Numbered from the stretch's first letter, positions 1-10,267 are shown. The stretch: 64,000 bases of DNA from Imhoffiella purpurea (GCF_000585215.1 NZ_AONC01000006.1:24344-88343); one strand, 5' to 3'. Numbers and translations: made by a program. Notes: a model not told the origin generated them from the sequence alone.

Positions 1-1103
1 GCCGCGACCGCCGAGCCGATGACGCCGGCTACGTTCGGCCCCATGGCATGCATGACGAGGAAGTTGTGCGGATCCTCTTCCAGCCCGACCTTGTTGACCA
101 CGCGCGCCGCCATGGGCACGGCGGAGACGCCGGCGGCCCCGATCAGAGGATTCACCTTGCCGCCGCTCGCCCGGTACATGATTTTGCCCATGAGAACCCC
201 GGCCGCGGTGCCGATACAGAAGGCGAGTGCGCCCAGGACCAGGATGCCGAGCGTTTCGACCGCGAGGAACTTGTCGGCCGACAGCTTGGAGCCGACCGCC
301 AGGCCGAGCATGATGGTCACGGTGTTGATGATCTCGTTCTGGGCCGCGCGGCTCAGGCGCTCGACCACGCCGGCCTCGCGCAGCAGGTTGCCGAAGGTCA
401 GCATGCCGATCAGCGGGGCCGCCGAGGGCAGCAGCAGGGCGCAGAGGATGAGCACCACGAAGGGGAAGAGGATGCGTTCTAGACGCGACACCGGGCGCAG
501 CTGCTGCATGACCACGGCGCGTTCCTGCTTGGTGGTCAGGGCGCGCATGATCGGCGGCTGGATGATGGGCACCAGGGCCATGTAGGAATAGGCCGCCACG
601 GCGATGGCCCCGAGCATGTCGGGCGCCAGACGCGAGGCGAGGAAGATGGCCGTGGGGCCGTCCGCGCCGCCGATGATGGCGATGGATGCGGCCTCCTGGA
701 GCGTGAAGTCGAATCCGGGCAGATAGTTGAGCGCCACCGCTCCGATCAGTGTGGCGAAGATGCCGAACTGGGCGGCCGCGCCGAGCAGCAGCGTCGAGGG
801 GCGGGCGATGAGCGCGCCGAAATCGGTCAGCGCCCCGACCCCCATGAAGATCAGCAGCGGGAAGACCCCCGTCTCCACGCCCACGTGGTAGATCTGTCCG
901 ATCATGCCGTCCGGACCGCCGATCCCGGCGACCGGGATGTTGCTCAGCAGTGCGCCGAAGCCGATCGGGACCAGGAGCAGCGGCTCGAACTTCTTGGCGA
1001 TCGCCAGATAGATGAGCACGCAGCCGATGGCCATCATCAGGAGCTGGCCCCATTCCATGTTGGCGAGGCCCATCGACAGCCAGAGTTTCTCCATGACTTC
1101 CAT
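1..1103 (-). CDS. oadB: Oxaloacetate decarboxylase beta subunit, partial
   Basis: This is the membrane carboxybiotin decarboxylase subunit, which couples decarboxylation of carboxybiotin to Na+ export. The protein starts [20 protein letters not shown] and has many hydrophobic segments. It carries the family landmarks [31 protein letters not shown] and [17 protein letters not shown]. The start lies only 5 bases past the oadA stop, so the two are co-transcribed with tight spacing. The 3' end is outside the window; to judge from the family only a short tail is missing. The oadG-oadA-oadB order is the usual one. Identification is by recognised family sequence. Confidence 0.95.
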   Translation of the reverse strand, partial: MEVMEKLWLSMGLANMEWGQLLMMAIGCVLIYLAIAKKFEPLLLVPIGFGALLSNIPVAGIGGPDGMIGQIYHVGVETGVFPLLIFMGVGALTDFGALIARPSTLLLGAAAQFGIFATLIGAVALNYLPGFDFTLQEAASIAIIGGADGPTAIFLASRLAPDMLGAIAVAAYSYMALVPIIQPPIMRALTTKQERAVVMQQLRPVSRLERILFPFVVLILCALLLPSAAPLIGMLTFGNLLREAGVVERLSRAAQNEIINTVTIMLGLAVGSKLSADKFLAVETLGILVLGALAFCIGTAAGVLMGKIMYRASGGKVNPLIGAAGVSAVPMAARVVNKVGLEEDPHNFLVMHAMGPNVAGVIGSAVA

Positions 1104-1108
1104 AGGTG

Positions 1109-2905
1109 TCAGCCCAGAACCATCAGCGGGGTGCCGAGGGCGACGGTGTCGCCTTCCTTGACCCGGATCTCGGCCACCTGGCCCGCCCATGGCGTGCGGA
1201 CCTCGGTCTCCATCTTCATCGCCTCGAGGATGACGACGACGTCACCGGCCGCGACCGTCTGGCCCGGCGTGACGCAGAGCCGGACGATGTTGCCGGCGAG
1301 CGGCGTCTCGACCACCTGGGTGCCCGTCGGTGCCGCCGCTGGAGCGGCGGCGGCCTGTGCTGCGCTCGGGACGACCGAATCGACGGCGCCCTGAGGGGAG
1401 ACGCGCACCTCGTAGGCGCGGCCGTTGACCTCGACTCGATACTGCTCGGGACCGCCGGCCGGTGCCGCGGTCGGGGTGGCGGCGGGCGCCGGAGCGGCCT
1501 CCTGGATCTCCCAGGGGCGCGGTTCGAAGGCTCCCGGGTTGTTGCGATTTTCGAGGAACTTGAGACCGACCTGGGGGAACATGGCATAGATGAGCACGTC
1601 GTCCACGACCTGGTCGACCAGATCCAGGCTGCGCTCGCGGGCGATGCCCTCCAGCTCCTCGGTCAGGCGGTCCAGCTCGGGCGGGAGGTCGTCGGCCGGG
1701 CGGCAGGTGATGGGTTCCTCGCCGGACTGCAGCACGCGCGACTGGAGCTCGGGATCGACCGGGGCAGGGGTGGCGCCATAGGCCCCCTTGAGCACGCCCG
1801 CCGTCTCGTTGGTGATGCTCTTGTAGCGCTCGCCGGTGAGCACGTTCAGGACCGCCTGGCTGCCGACGATCTGCGAGGTCGGGGTGACCAGGGGCAGATA
1901 GCCGAGTTCCTCGCGCACCTTGGGGATCTCGGCCAGTACCTCGTCCAGACGTTGCTCCGCGCCCTGTTCGCGCAGCTGGTTCTCCATGTTGGTGAGCATG
2001 CCGCCCGGCACCTGGGCGACCAGGATGCGCGAGTCCACGCCCTTGAGCGAGCCCTCGAAGCGCGCGTACTTCTTGCGTACCTCGCGGAAATAGGCCGCGA
2101 TCTCCTCCAGCAGCTCGAGCTTGAGGCCGGTGTCGCGTTCCGTGCCCTGCATGATGGCCACCACGGACTCGGTCGGGGAATGGCCATAGGTCATGCTCAT
2201 CGAGGAGATAGCGGTGTCGACCATGTCGATCCCGGCCTCGGCCGCCTTGAGGATGGACGAGGTGCTCAGGCCGGTGGTGGCATGACACTGCATGGCGATC
2301 GGGATGGAGCAGGTCTCCTTGAGACGGGTCACCAGATCCTCGGCGACATAGGGCCGCAGCAGCCCGGCCATGTCCTTGATGCAGATGGAGTGACAGCCCA
2401 TGTCCTCCAGACGGCGCCCCATGTCGACCCAGTAGTCGACGTCGTGGACCGGGCTGACCGTATAGGACATGGTGCCCTGGGCGTGGGCGTCCGTGTTCAG
2501 GGCGGCATGGACGGCCCGCTCCAGATTGCGCAGATCGTTCATGGCGTCGAAGATGCGGAAGACGCCGATGCCGTTGATGGCCGCGCGCTCGACGAACTTC
2601 TCCACCAGATCGTCGGCGTAATGGCGGTAGCCGAGCAGGTTCTGACCGCGCAGCAGCATCTGCTGCGGCGTGTTGGGCATAGCGGCGCTGAGCTGGCGCA
2701 GACGTTCCCAGGGATCCTCGCCCAGGTAGCGGATGCAGGCGTCGAAGGTGGCTCCGCCCCAGGACTCCATCGACCAGTAACCGACTTGATCCAGCTTCTC
2801 CGCGATCGGGAGCATGTCCTCGATGCGCATGCGGGTCGCCAGCAGCGACTGATGGGCGTCGCGCAGGACGACTTCGGTGATACCGAGTGGGATGTTCTGA
2901 TTCAT
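1109..2905 (-). CDS. oadA: Oxaloacetate decarboxylase alpha subunit (biotin carboxyltransferase)
   Basis: The 598-residue alpha subunit transfers CO2 from oxaloacetate to its own biotin. The N-terminal TIM-barrel carboxyltransferase domain has the expected start ([19 protein letters not shown]), the metal-site region CHATTGLS and the [10 protein letters not shown] segment. A conserved middle domain and an Ala/Pro-rich hinge (about residues 465-525) follow. The C-terminal biotinyl domain carries the biotin-accepting EAMKMETEV motif. Length is normal for OadA (about 590-600). It sits between oadG upstream and oadB 5 bases downstream. Pyruvate carboxylase subunit B is a related possibility, but the oadG and oadB neighbours settle the assignment. 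Confidence 0.96.
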   Translation of the reverse strand: MNQNIPLGITEVVLRDAHQSLLATRMRIEDMLPIAEKLDQVGYWSMESWGGATFDACIRYLGEDPWERLRQLSAAMPNTPQQMLLRGQNLLGYRHYADDLVEKFVERAAINGIGVFRIFDAMNDLRNLERAVHAALNTDAHAQGTMSYTVSPVHDVDYWVDMGRRLEDMGCHSICIKDMAGLLRPYVAEDLVTRLKETCSIPIAMQCHATTGLSTSSILKAAEAGIDMVDTAISSMSMTYGHSPTESVVAIMQGTERDTGLKLELLEEIAAYFREVRKKYARFEGSLKGVDSRILVAQVPGGMLTNMENQLREQGAEQRLDEVLAEIPKVREELGYLPLVTPTSQIVGSQAVLNVLTGERYKSITNETAGVLKGAYGATPAPVDPELQSRVLQSGEEPITCRPADDLPPELDRLTEELEGIARERSLDLVDQVVDDVLIYAMFPQVGLKFLENRNNPGAFEPRPWEIQEAAPAPAATPTAAPAGGPEQYRVEVNGRAYEVRVSPQGAVDSVVPSAAQAAAAPAAAPTGTQVVETPLAGNIVRLCVTPGQTVAAGDVVVILEAMKMETEVRTPWAGQVAEIRVKEGDTVALGTPLMVLG

Positions 2906-2999
2906 GGCATGTTTCTGCGTGTTCGCGCCGATCCCGGCCTCGGGCCGTGGGTCAGGCGTCGTCGGTGAGGGTTCGGGACTTGCCGAGGCGTGGCCTGCC

Positions 3000-3251
3000 T
3001 CAGCGATGGCCTCGACGGTAACGCGCGACGGCCGCGCCGATGACCGCGATCAGGTCATCCGAATCGGACGCCGGTGGATGCGGGAGTGGGCTGGGGCTCG
3101 GGACCGGGTGCGCTTCGGCCGGAACGATGCGCTGCGCGACGGACGACACGAGCTTGAGGATGCCCACCAAAAGCAGCAAGAAGCCGAAAACGATGCCCAT
3201 GCCGATCATCATCAGGCGCAGGCTCTCCATCATCAACGTGCTCTCACTCAT
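3000..3251 (-). CDS. oadG: Oxaloacetate decarboxylase gamma subunit
   Basis: This 83-residue small subunit has one membrane helix (about residues 10-37, rich in Leu, Val and Met). A Pro/Ser-rich linker follows, then a C-terminal helix ending VARYRRGHR, the usual OadG tail. The gamma subunit holds the alpha and beta subunits together and supports Zn2+ binding in the Na+ pump. It is the first gene of the oad operon, 94 bases upstream of oadA. The sequence of this family is poorly conserved, so length, topology and position carry most of the identification. Confidence 0.88.
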   Translation of the reverse strand: MSESTLMMESLRLMMIGMGIVFGFLLLLVGILKLVSSVAQRIVPAEAHPVPSPSPLPHPPASDSDDLIAVIGAAVARYRRGHR

Positions 3252-3692
3252 GACTCAAGGCTCCAACAGATTGCGTGGTCGGTTCGTCGCCGTTCGTTGG
3301 GACAGCTCCGCCGTCGGTGCGCCGACGGTGCTGGCGGCGAGCTCGACGGATGCCGCATTCGGCGCATGAATGACCACGCAGACCTCTACCCGGGAATTCG
3401 GCGAATCCAACCGCCCCAGACGGCATTGAAGGCGGCGAGGTTAACCGCGAAGTCTCTGATCGGCAAGATTTCTGTCAGCCCGCCGTGATCTCGGAACCCG
3501 CGGATCGGTGAGCGAGCCGTGATAGAATCCGGCTCCCGAGGTGGCCGTCGCCCGTCCTTTCCACATCCCGTGCGATCCTTTCTCCCCCAGAGATCCGCCG
3601 TTGCCTCACGGCCGTTCGCGGCCATGGATCGGGTCCGAAAGGGTCCTGTCGGTATGTACCCGGCGGCACGATGCCGTGAGCGACATGACAGC
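3252..3692. other. Intergenic region between divergent oadG and CPBP protease genes
   Basis: About 440 bases with no convincing gene. It should hold the oad promoter reading left and the protease promoter reading right. A -10-like TAGAAT lies at 3523-3528 on the plus strand but no good -35 accompanies it. Short reading frames here are overlaps of high-GC sequence without recognisable protein features. Confidence 0.5.
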
Positions 3693-4562
3693 ATGAGAAT
3701 AACAGCACGCTTCTTCGTTTTTCTGTTCGTCTGTCTGCTGACGGCGGCGCTGCTCACCCCGCCGCTGATGTCGACGGATTGGATCGCCATCGAGCCGCAT
3801 CGCGTCATGGGGCGTCTGGCCCAGCTGTTCATTCTGCTCGGTCTGTGGCCCATGCTCGTCGCCCTGAGACTCGACGATCGCGCGTCGCTCGGATATCGCC
3901 CGAAACGCGCCGAGCTGCTGCGCAGCCTGGTGACCGGCTGGTCGATCGGGGTCGCGATCCTGATCCTGCTGGTGGTGGTGCTGCTGGTTCTGAAGATTCG
4001 CGTCCCGGATCCCGGGGTCGAGATCTGGCCGGGATTCGCCGGGAAGGCGCTGCAGGCGTTGATCGGAGGGCTTCTGATCGGGGTCCTCGAGGAGACCTTC
4101 TTCCGCGGGGCGCTCTACACGGCGATACGGCGCCGCGACGGTCTGCGCTCGGCGGTGATCTGGTCGTCGCTCCTCTATGCGGCGCTGCATTTCATGAAGC
4201 CCAGCGCGCTGCCGGCCGGGACGGCGCTCGACTGGGCCGGGGCGCTGTCGATGTGCCTCCACGCCGTTCTCGATCTCTTCCAGTGGAAGAACCTGGATTC
4301 CCTGCTCGCGCTCTTCCTGGTCGGCGTCTTCCTCTCGCTGGTGCGCGAGCGCAGCGGACATATCGGCTGGTGCATCGGGATGCATGCCGGCTGGGTCTTC
4401 GTCATCCAGTCGACGCGCCGTCTGACCGACGGCGATCCGGCTTCGCCCTGGAGCTTCCTGGTCGGGGACTACGACGGCACCATCGGTCTGCTGGCCGCGG
4501 CCTGGATCGGCGCGCTGGCCTGGCTCTTCTGGCGGTTTTCGGCGCGGATGCGCTCCGCCTAA
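3693..4562 (+). CDS. CPBP-family (CAAX protease/bacteriocin-processing-like) membrane protease
   Basis: This 289-residue polytopic inner-membrane protein belongs to the CPBP/Abi family of intramembrane glutamate-type metalloproteases. The key motifs are visible: EETFFRG (paired Glu plus downstream Arg), LHFMKP (His) and GMHAGWVF (second conserved His). Hydrophobic helices run from the N-terminus (residues 3-25) to the C-terminal tryptophan-rich segment. I chose the ATG at 3693 because the first hydrophobic segment follows at once; an in-frame extension to 3519 is low in hydrophobicity. The substrate cannot be told from sequence. The stop overlaps the stop of the convergent LytTR gene by 3 bases. 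Confidence 0.85.
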   Translation: MRITARFFVFLFVCLLTAALLTPPLMSTDWIAIEPHRVMGRLAQLFILLGLWPMLVALRLDDRASLGYRPKRAELLRSLVTGWSIGVAILILLVVVLLVLKIRVPDPGVEIWPGFAGKALQALIGGLLIGVLEETFFRGALYTAIRRRDGLRSAVIWSSLLYAALHFMKPSALPAGTALDWAGALSMCLHAVLDLFQWKNLDSLLALFLVGVFLSLVRERSGHIGWCIGMHAGWVFVIQSTRRLTDGDPASPWSFLVGDYDGTIGLLAAAWIGALAWLFWRFSARMRSA

Positions 4563-5008
4563 TCGGTCTGCCGGTCGCGCTGGCCGAGCCAGCGCCGGAT
4601 CTGGGCCAGATGCCGCCGGCTGACCTGCAGCCGATCGGGGCAGTCGTGAAGCCGAGCCCAGGTGGTGCCGTCCGAATGCTTCTCGAGACCGAGAAAACGG
4701 TTGCGCGCCACCAGGGCGTTGCGGTGGATGCGTACGAACAGATCCGGGAATTCCTGTTCCAGCGAGCGCAGCGACTCGTCGATCAGCAATTCGCCGCCCA
4801 GATGTTTCACCGTGACGTATTTGTGGTCCGCGCGCAGATAGATGACGTCGCTCAGATCCACCGAGCGAACCCGGCCGCGGTATTGGGCGCTGATCCGGCC
4901 GCGTCGCATCGGATATGGGGGCGCGTTACGGCCGATATCGCTGTCCGCGCGCAGGTGTCGTAGGCCTTCCCGCATTGGAGATGTGTCGTCAACGGCCAGA
5001 ATCTTCAT
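4559..5008 (-). CDS. LytTR (AlgR-like) DNA-binding protein with truncated receiver
   Basis: A 149-residue protein. The first 20 residues look like the start of a response-regulator receiver (MKILAVDDTSPMREGL), with the acidic pair in place. The sequence then jumps after about 26 residues to a complete LytTR DNA-binding domain (about 45-145), including VIYLRADHKYVTV, GELLIDESL, FVRIHRNALV and LQVSRRHLAQIRR. The phosphoacceptor Asp region and the rest of the receiver are missing. In Pseudomonas algR lies beside argH with the kinase gene fimS/algZ between them. Here the gene is divergent from argH and no kinase is present. Whether it is a functional receiverless regulator or a decaying algR cannot be decided from sequence. 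An upstream in-frame extension to 5197 lacks features. Confidence 0.8.
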   Translation of the reverse strand: MKILAVDDTSPMREGLRHLRADSDIGRNAPPYPMRRGRISAQYRGRVRSVDLSDVIYLRADHKYVTVKHLGGELLIDESLRSLEQEFPDLFVRIHRNALVARNRFLGLEKHSDGTTWARLHDCPDRLQVSRRHLAQIRRWLGQRDRQTD

Positions 5009-5250
5009 GCTGATGTTCCGCCTCCATGGAATGAGTCGTGTACGCGCAAAGATAGCGCAACCGCATAAATAGTGATTTCTTCGTGTGGAAGGAACCCCTG
5101 GGCGGCCTATTTCGCTGCCGGGCCGTGTGTCATGTTCGTCTCGAACCGGTCCCGGGTGCCTGATCCGCGGTGTCCGGTGTGTCTCTCCGTGCCCCATCCG
5201 GCGAAACCCAGCGTGTAGAATTGGTTCTTTGCCTTTCGCTGGAACGACCG

Positions 5251-6648
5251 ATGCAAGACTCCAATTCCGCCTCGAAACCCTGGGCCGGGCGCTTCAACGA
5301 GCCCACCGATGCCTTCGTCGAGGCATTCACCGCCTCCGTCGACTTCGACCGCCGGCTCTATCGCTACGATATCCAGGGCTCGATCGCCCATGCCTCCATG
5401 CTCGCCCGCCAGGGGATCCTGACCGAGGCCGAGCACGACGCCATCGTGTCCGGTCTGGAGGCGGTGCGCGCGCGCATCGATGCCGGGGACTTCAGCTGGT
5501 CCATCCCGCTCGAGGACGTCCACATGAACGTGGAGTCCGCGCTCACCCAGGACATCGGCATCACCGGCAAGAAGCTCCATACCGGTCGTTCGCGCAACGA
5601 CCAGGTCGCCACCGACGTGCGGCTCTGGCTGCGCGACGAGATCGACACCATCCGCGCCGAGATCCGGCGTCTGCAGCTGGCCCTGCTGGACCTGGCCGAG
5701 CGCGAGGCCGAGACCATCCTGCCCGGCTTCACCCATCTGCAGGTCGCCCAGCCCATCACCTTCGGCCACCACATGCTGGCCTGGCTCGAGATGCTGGAGC
5801 GCGACCGCGAGCGTCTGGCCGATTGCCGCCGCCGGCTCAACGTGATGCCGCTCGGCGCCGCCGCCCTGGCGGGGACCACCTATCCCATCGACCGGCACTA
5901 CACCGCCGAGCTGCTGGGTTTCGACCGTCCGGCCGAGAACTCGCTCGACGCGGTCTCGGATCGTGATTTCGCGATCGAATTTAGCGCCGACGCGGCCATT
6001 TTGATGATGCACCTGTCACGTTTCTCCGAAGAACTCGTTCTGTGGTCGTCCGCCCAGTTCGGATTCGTGGAGCTTTCCGACAGTTTCTGCACCGGCTCCT
6101 CCATCATGCCGCAGAAAAAGAACCCGGACGTGCCCGAGCTGGTGCGTGGCAAGAGCGGACGCATCTTCGGTCATCTCATGGGATTGCTGACACTGATGAA
6201 GGCCCAGCCGCTGGCCTACAACAAGGACAATCAGGAGGACAAGGAGCCGCTGTTCGACACGGTCGACAACCTCAAGGGTTCGCTCAAGGTGTACGCCGAC
6301 ATGATGGCCAAGGTCCGCTGCAACCGCGAGCGCATGCGCGAGGCCGCCAAGCAGGGATTCAGCACCGCGACCGACCTGGCCGACTATCTGGTGCGCAGGG
6401 GCATCCCCTTCCGCGACGCCCACGAGATTGTCGGCAAGGCGGTCGCGCTCGGGGTGCGCGAGGGTCGGGATCTGGCCGAGCTGACCCTCGATGAGCTGCG
6501 TCAGTTCTCCGCGGCGATCGGCGAGGATGTCTTCGAGGTGCTGACGCTCGAAGGGTCCGTCGCTGCGCGCGACCACCTCGGCGGGACCGCGCCGGTCCAG
6601 GTTCGGGCCGCCGCCGCGCGGGCGCGCGAACGGCTGACTCATGGCTGA
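5251..6648 (+). CDS. argH: Argininosuccinate lyase
   Basis: This 465-residue enzyme cleaves argininosuccinate to arginine and fumarate, the last step of arginine synthesis. It begins with the typical [12 protein letters not shown]. It contains EDVHMNVE, the [12 protein letters not shown] segment, the catalytic-loop signature [12 protein letters not shown] and [15 protein letters not shown] chose the ATG at 5251 because it leaves the usual short lead before WAGRF; an in-frame start at 5170 adds 27 unrelated residues. It overlaps the next gene by 8 bases. The neighbouring AlgR-like gene reproduces the argH/algR association known from Pseudomonas. Confidence 0.97.
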   Translation: MQDSNSASKPWAGRFNEPTDAFVEAFTASVDFDRRLYRYDIQGSIAHASMLARQGILTEAEHDAIVSGLEAVRARIDAGDFSWSIPLEDVHMNVESALTQDIGITGKKLHTGRSRNDQVATDVRLWLRDEIDTIRAEIRRLQLALLDLAEREAETILPGFTHLQVAQPITFGHHMLAWLEMLERDRERLADCRRRLNVMPLGAAALAGTTYPIDRHYTAELLGFDRPAENSLDAVSDRDFAIEFSADAAILMMHLSRFSEELVLWSSAQFGFVELSDSFCTGSSIMPQKKNPDVPELVRGKSGRIFGHLMGLLTLMKAQPLAYNKDNQEDKEPLFDTVDNLKGSLKVYADMMAKVRCNRERMREAAKQGFSTATDLADYLVRRGIPFRDAHEIVGKAVALGVREGRDLAELTLDELRQFSAAIGEDVFEVLTLEGSVAARDHLGGTAPVQVRAAAARARERLTHG

Positions 6649-7015
6649 CGGCTCGGATCGGCCCGACAGCCTGGACCGCCTGAATGCCCGTCTCCTGGAT
6701 TTCGCCCGCGAGCGCGACTGGGAGCCGTTCCATTCGCCCAAGAACCTCGCCATGGCCCTGGCCGGCGAGGCCGGCGAGCTGCTCGAGCACTTCCAGTGGC
6801 TCACCGAGGCGCAGAGCGCCGCGCTGGACGATGAGAAGAGGCGCCGGGTCGCCCACGAGCTGGCGGACATCCTCATCTATCTGATCCGGATCTCCGAGCG
6901 GCTCGGGGTCGATCTCATCGCCGCCGCCGAGGAGAAGATCCGCATCAACGAGCGTCGATATCCGGCCGACAAGGTGCGCGGCGACGCGCGGCGGGCCGAG
7001 GAGTACGGGGACTGA
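6641..7015 (+). CDS. MazG-like nucleotide pyrophosphohydrolase
   Basis: A 124-residue all-alpha NTP pyrophosphohydrolase of the MazG/iMazG (RS21-C6, dCTPase-like) group, probably hydrolysing a non-canonical or excess (d)NTP to the monophosphate. The metal-binding pattern is clear: [15 protein letters not shown] (the E-x-x-E type helix), then [12 protein letters not shown] (E-x-x-D helix). [16 protein letters not shown] is a typical C-terminal segment of this family. It is a single-domain protein, unlike the two-domain E. coli MazG. It overlaps the argH end by 8 bases, so translation is probably coupled. The exact substrate is unknown. Confidence 0.9.
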   Translation: MADGSDRPDSLDRLNARLLDFARERDWEPFHSPKNLAMALAGEAGELLEHFQWLTEAQSAALDDEKRRRVAHELADILIYLIRISERLGVDLIAAAEEKIRINERRYPADKVRGDARRAEEYGD

Positions 7016-7075
7016 GCCGGCCCGCGGTGTGCGTGTCCATGCCGTCATCGAGTCTGTAGTGGGGCTTGAGACCTA

Positions 7076-9463
7076 ATGAATGACATCCTTGACCCGGAAG
7101 GATCGCATCCTTGCGAGACAGCGGATTCGAGCCGGGAGGATCTCGCCGAACCCTATCGGCGGCTCGCGAGCCATGGCGGGCCCCAGCTCCAGCGCGTCAC
7201 CGACGCCTTGCCCGCGCTCATCTCCTATATCGATAACGAGATGAGATACAGGTTCGTCAACAGGGCCTATACCCGGCTGCTCGGCTTCGAGCACGAGAGG
7301 GTCCAGGGGCATCGCGTCGCCGATGCCCTGGGGCCGGAGATCTACGATCAGCTGCGGGTCTATCTCGAGACCGCCCTGGCGGGCCGTGAGGTGGCCTATC
7401 GGTTCAGCTACGACCACCCGACTCGCGGGCGGCTCCATTTCGAGGGCTCCTATCTGCCGCATCGCGACGGCAACGGACGGGTCCTGGGGCTCTATTCCCT
7501 GGCTCGCGATATCACCCGTCAGACGCTGGTCGAGTCCGAGCTCGGGCGTCGGGACGGTATCCTCTGTGCCGTGGCCAATCTCTCGCAGCTGTTCCTCAAG
7601 GCCAATCGCTGGACCCATGTCATGGCCGATGCGCTGGAACAGCTCGGTCGAGCCGCCGGGGTCAGCCGTGCCTATCTGTTCGAGGGATCGCGCGACCGCG
7701 ACTGCGGGCATGGCTGCCGCCTGGGCTACGAGTGGTGCGCGGAGGATCTGGAGCCGACCCGGGCGCGGTGGGAACGACTCGAGATCGACTGGCGGGCACT
7801 GGACCTGTGGCACTGGTATCTCGTCCTGAGCAGCGGTGGAAGTCTGAGCTGTCTGCGTCGCGACTATTCGCCCGCCGAGGAGCGGTTTCTGGTTCCTTTG
7901 GGGGTGAGATCCCTGCTCCTGGTGCCGCTCTTGGTCGACGGCGTCTTCTCCGGATTCCTGGGCTTCGACGATTGTCACGAGGAGCGGGTCTGGTCGCTGC
8001 CCGAGGTCGCGGCGCTCCAGTCGGCGGTCGCCGTGATGGCGGCGGCGATCGAGAAGGCGGACATGGGCCGGCGTCTGGCCGAGCGCGAGCGTCGCTATGT
8101 GCTGGCCACCGAGGCCGGCAGGGTGGGGGTCTGGGAATGGGATCTGAGCACCGACAGGGTCTTCAGCGATCCTGTTCTGCACCGCATCCTCGGTTGCGTC
8201 TCGGGCGGCATCGATGCCGATGCCGATGCCGATGTCGATCATCTGATCGCCTCTCTGCCTCCTCGGGACCGCTCGTCCGCCAGCTTGCTGCGCCGGAAAC
8301 TGGAGAGGGGCGAGTTGACCGAGTTCGATCAGTTGCTGCGCGTCCCCGGACGGAGCGGCTTCGATCTCTGCCTGGCCTTTCGCGGTACCCTGGTGCGCGA
8401 TTCCGCGGGAATGCCCTCGAAGGTCGTCGGGACCGCCATCGATCTCAGCGATCGGCATCGGGTCGAGGAGGAGCTGCGCCGGGCCAACGACGAATGGTCC
8501 AAGACCTTCGACACGGTTCCGGATCCGATCCTGATCCTCGATGTCGAGGGCCGGATCCTCAAGGTCAACCGGGCCTGTTCCGAGCGGTTCGGCAGCGGTA
8601 TCGAGAGCCTGATGATGCGTCTCCACCGCGCCGTTCCGACGCTCGGCGGTCAGGGTGGGCAACCCCGCGTCAGCGAGATCGAGGAGGACGGACCGGGGCG
8701 TCTTTTGCGCGTTACAATGTCCCCATTGTACGATCATGCGGAGCGGCTCTGCGGCTGGGTTCACGTCATCCACGACATCACCGATCGCCAGCGTGCCGAG
8801 CGCGATCGGCTGGCCAAGCTCGAGCGGCAGCGCGATGTGCTGGTGCGGGAGGTGCATCACCGCATCAAGAATCATCTCCAGGGGCTGATCGGGCTGCTCT
8901 CGCTGGGCGCCAGCGAGCAGACCGGGTGCAGCGGCGTCATCGCCGGGGCGGTCGCTCAGGTGCAGTCGATCTCCGCCGTCTATGGGCTTCAGAGCCGCGA
9001 TGCCGGGTCGGACGTCTGTTTTCGCGAGATGCTCGAGGCGATAGTATCCAACGTCAAGGGGTTCAGCCCGGTTCCCCTGCTGCTGGCCCCCGAGGAGGCG
9101 AGCGGGCGCGAGCCCCGCATCGCCCGCGACAAGGCCGTGGTACTGGCCCTGGTGGTCAACGAACTGCTCGTCAACGCCGTGAAATGGAGCACGCCGGATA
9201 CCGCTGGCTGTCCGGTCGAGCTGACGCAGCGCAACGATCGGGAATGGCTGGTCCTCGTCATCAGCAATGCGGGCGCCCTGCCGGCCGGGTTCGATTTCGA
9301 TGCCGGGCGGGGGCTGGGAACCGGACTCGAGTTGTTGCGGGACATGCTTCCGCATCAGGGGGCGCGCCTCTCGATCGAGCAGCTCGAGGGGCGGGTCGCG
9401 GCGACGGTGCGCATGGGGCCGCCGCTGCTGATCGATTCTCCGGCGATGGATGCTTCGGCATGA
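7076..9463 (+). CDS. PAS/GAF sensor histidine kinase, HisKA_2 type
   Basis: A 795-residue soluble kinase with no membrane segments. A PAS domain (about 40-160: LPALISYIDNEMRYRFVNRAYTRLLGF) is followed by a GAF domain (about 175-335), PAS/PAC segments (about 345-460) and another PAS (about 470-580). The dimerisation domain is HisKA_2, REVHHRIKNHLQGLIGLLSL, with the likely phospho-His at H595. The C-terminal ATPase has VNELLVNAVKWS as N box and GRGLGTGLELL as G box. HisKA_2 kinases of this layout pair with ANTAR or receiver-only regulators, and its stop overlaps a possible ATG of the next gene, an ANTAR regulator. The signal is not evident, but soluble PAS and GAF domains suggest a cytoplasmic cue. 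Confidence 0.9.
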   Translation: MNDILDPEGSHPCETADSSREDLAEPYRRLASHGGPQLQRVTDALPALISYIDNEMRYRFVNRAYTRLLGFEHERVQGHRVADALGPEIYDQLRVYLETALAGREVAYRFSYDHPTRGRLHFEGSYLPHRDGNGRVLGLYSLARDITRQTLVESELGRRDGILCAVANLSQLFLKANRWTHVMADALEQLGRAAGVSRAYLFEGSRDRDCGHGCRLGYEWCAEDLEPTRARWERLEIDWRALDLWHWYLVLSSGGSLSCLRRDYSPAEERFLVPLGVRSLLLVPLLVDGVFSGFLGFDDCHEERVWSLPEVAALQSAVAVMAAAIEKADMGRRLAERERRYVLATEAGRVGVWEWDLSTDRVFSDPVLHRILGCVSGGIDADADADVDHLIASLPPRDRSSASLLRRKLERGELTEFDQLLRVPGRSGFDLCLAFRGTLVRDSAGMPSKVVGTAIDLSDRHRVEEELRRANDEWSKTFDTVPDPILILDVEGRILKVNRACSERFGSGIESLMMRLHRAVPTLGGQGGQPRVSEIEEDGPGRLLRVTMSPLYDHAERLCGWVHVIHDITDRQRAERDRLAKLERQRDVLVREVHHRIKNHLQGLIGLLSLGASEQTGCSGVIAGAVAQVQSISAVYGLQSRDAGSDVCFREMLEAIVSNVKGFSPVPLLLAPEEASGREPRIARDKAVVLALVVNELLVNAVKWSTPDTAGCPVELTQRNDREWLVLVISNAGALPAGFDFDAGRGLGTGLELLRDMLPHQGARLSIEQLEGRVAATVRMGPPLLIDSPAMDASA

Positions 9464-9516
9464 CTCGCCGGAAGGCATCGTCGGTCATGAATGGGATGCT
9501 CGGCTCACGAGGTGAT

Positions 9517-10182
9517 ATGTACACATCGACACTGTTGGTCGTGGACGATGATGAGGTCGTGCTGGCGACCTTCGGCAAGGGTCTTCGGGATGCCGGTTTT
9601 CTCGTGGAACTGGCCAGCTCGGGTTCCGAGGCCCTGATGAAGGCGAGGTCGGATCCCCCCGATCTGGCGATCCTGGATCTGCGCATGCCGGGGCTCTCCG
9701 GGGTGGATACCGCCGATCTGATGCGTGAGATGGGGGTCCCCGTCGTCTTCCTGTCGGCCTATGACGATCGGGAATCGGTCGAGCAGGCGGTCAGCCGCGG
9801 GGCGCTGGGCTATCTGGTCAAGCCCATCGACGCGGTGCGGGCCATTCCCGGTATCCGGACCGCCCTGGAACGGGCCCGAGAGATTCGCGATCTGCTCGAG
9901 CAGAAGGAGCGTCTCGCCCATGCCGTCGATACGGGCAGTCTGGTCAATGTCGCGATCGGGATACTGATGGAGCGTCACCACATCGGCCGCAACGAGGCCT
10001 TCGAGACGATGCGCGAGCGATCGCGCAACGAGCGCCGCAAGGTGCGCGAGGTGGCCGTCGACGTGCTGAACGCCTGGCAGCTGATCAACGATCTGCGTCC
10101 CTCGGCTCCGGGCGGGTCGGAGGAGTCCCCGCTCCCCTCGCGCGGCCGGCAGGGCAAGAAGGAGGCGGGACGCTCTGGTTGA
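9517..10182 (+). CDS. Response regulator with ANTAR RNA-binding output domain
   Basis: A 221-residue regulator. The receiver (about 5-120) shows STLLVVDDDEVVL, the phosphoacceptor in LAILDLRMPG, the switch residues VFLSAYD and the conserved Lys in GYLVKPIDAV. A coiled linker follows, then an ANTAR domain (about 140-200: VNVAIGILMERHHIGRNEAFETMRERSRN). ANTAR domains bind paired hairpins in nascent RNA and prevent termination, as in EutV, AmiR and NasR. I prefer the ATG at 9517, which has GAGGTG just upstream and places the receiver at the N-terminus. An in-frame ATG at 9460 overlaps the kinase stop as ATGA and would add 19 residues. It is almost certainly the partner of the upstream kinase. 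Confidence 0.9.
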   Translation: MYTSTLLVVDDDEVVLATFGKGLRDAGFLVELASSGSEALMKARSDPPDLAILDLRMPGLSGVDTADLMREMGVPVVFLSAYDDRESVEQAVSRGALGYLVKPIDAVRAIPGIRTALERAREIRDLLEQKERLAHAVDTGSLVNVAIGILMERHHIGRNEAFETMRERSRNERRKVREVAVDVLNAWQLINDLRPSAPGGSEESPLPSRGRQGKKEAGRSG

Positions 10183-10198
10183 TGCCTCGGGGCGCGAG

Positions 10199-10214
10199 CC
10201 CGGTTGAACCCGGG
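10199..10214 (+). other. Stem-loop in leader between ANTAR regulator and GGDEF-EAL gene
   Basis: A perfect 5-bp stem CCCGG/CCGGG encloses a six-base loop TTGAAC. Two further A-U and G-U pairs can extend it. A hexaloop hairpin is the general shape bound by ANTAR domains, but the loop lacks the A1/G4 bases of the published motif. It may be only a weak structural element. Confidence 0.3.
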
Positions 10215-10267
10215 TTGGCCTCATGCTATGTATTGATCCGGCCGATCGACGGTCGGTGCTCGAGTCA

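Noticed and set aside
8213..8238. Short GATGCC-type repeat inside the histidine kinase gene
   Set aside because: Codes for a short run of Asp-Ala within the kinase linker; too short to be a functional repeat by itself.
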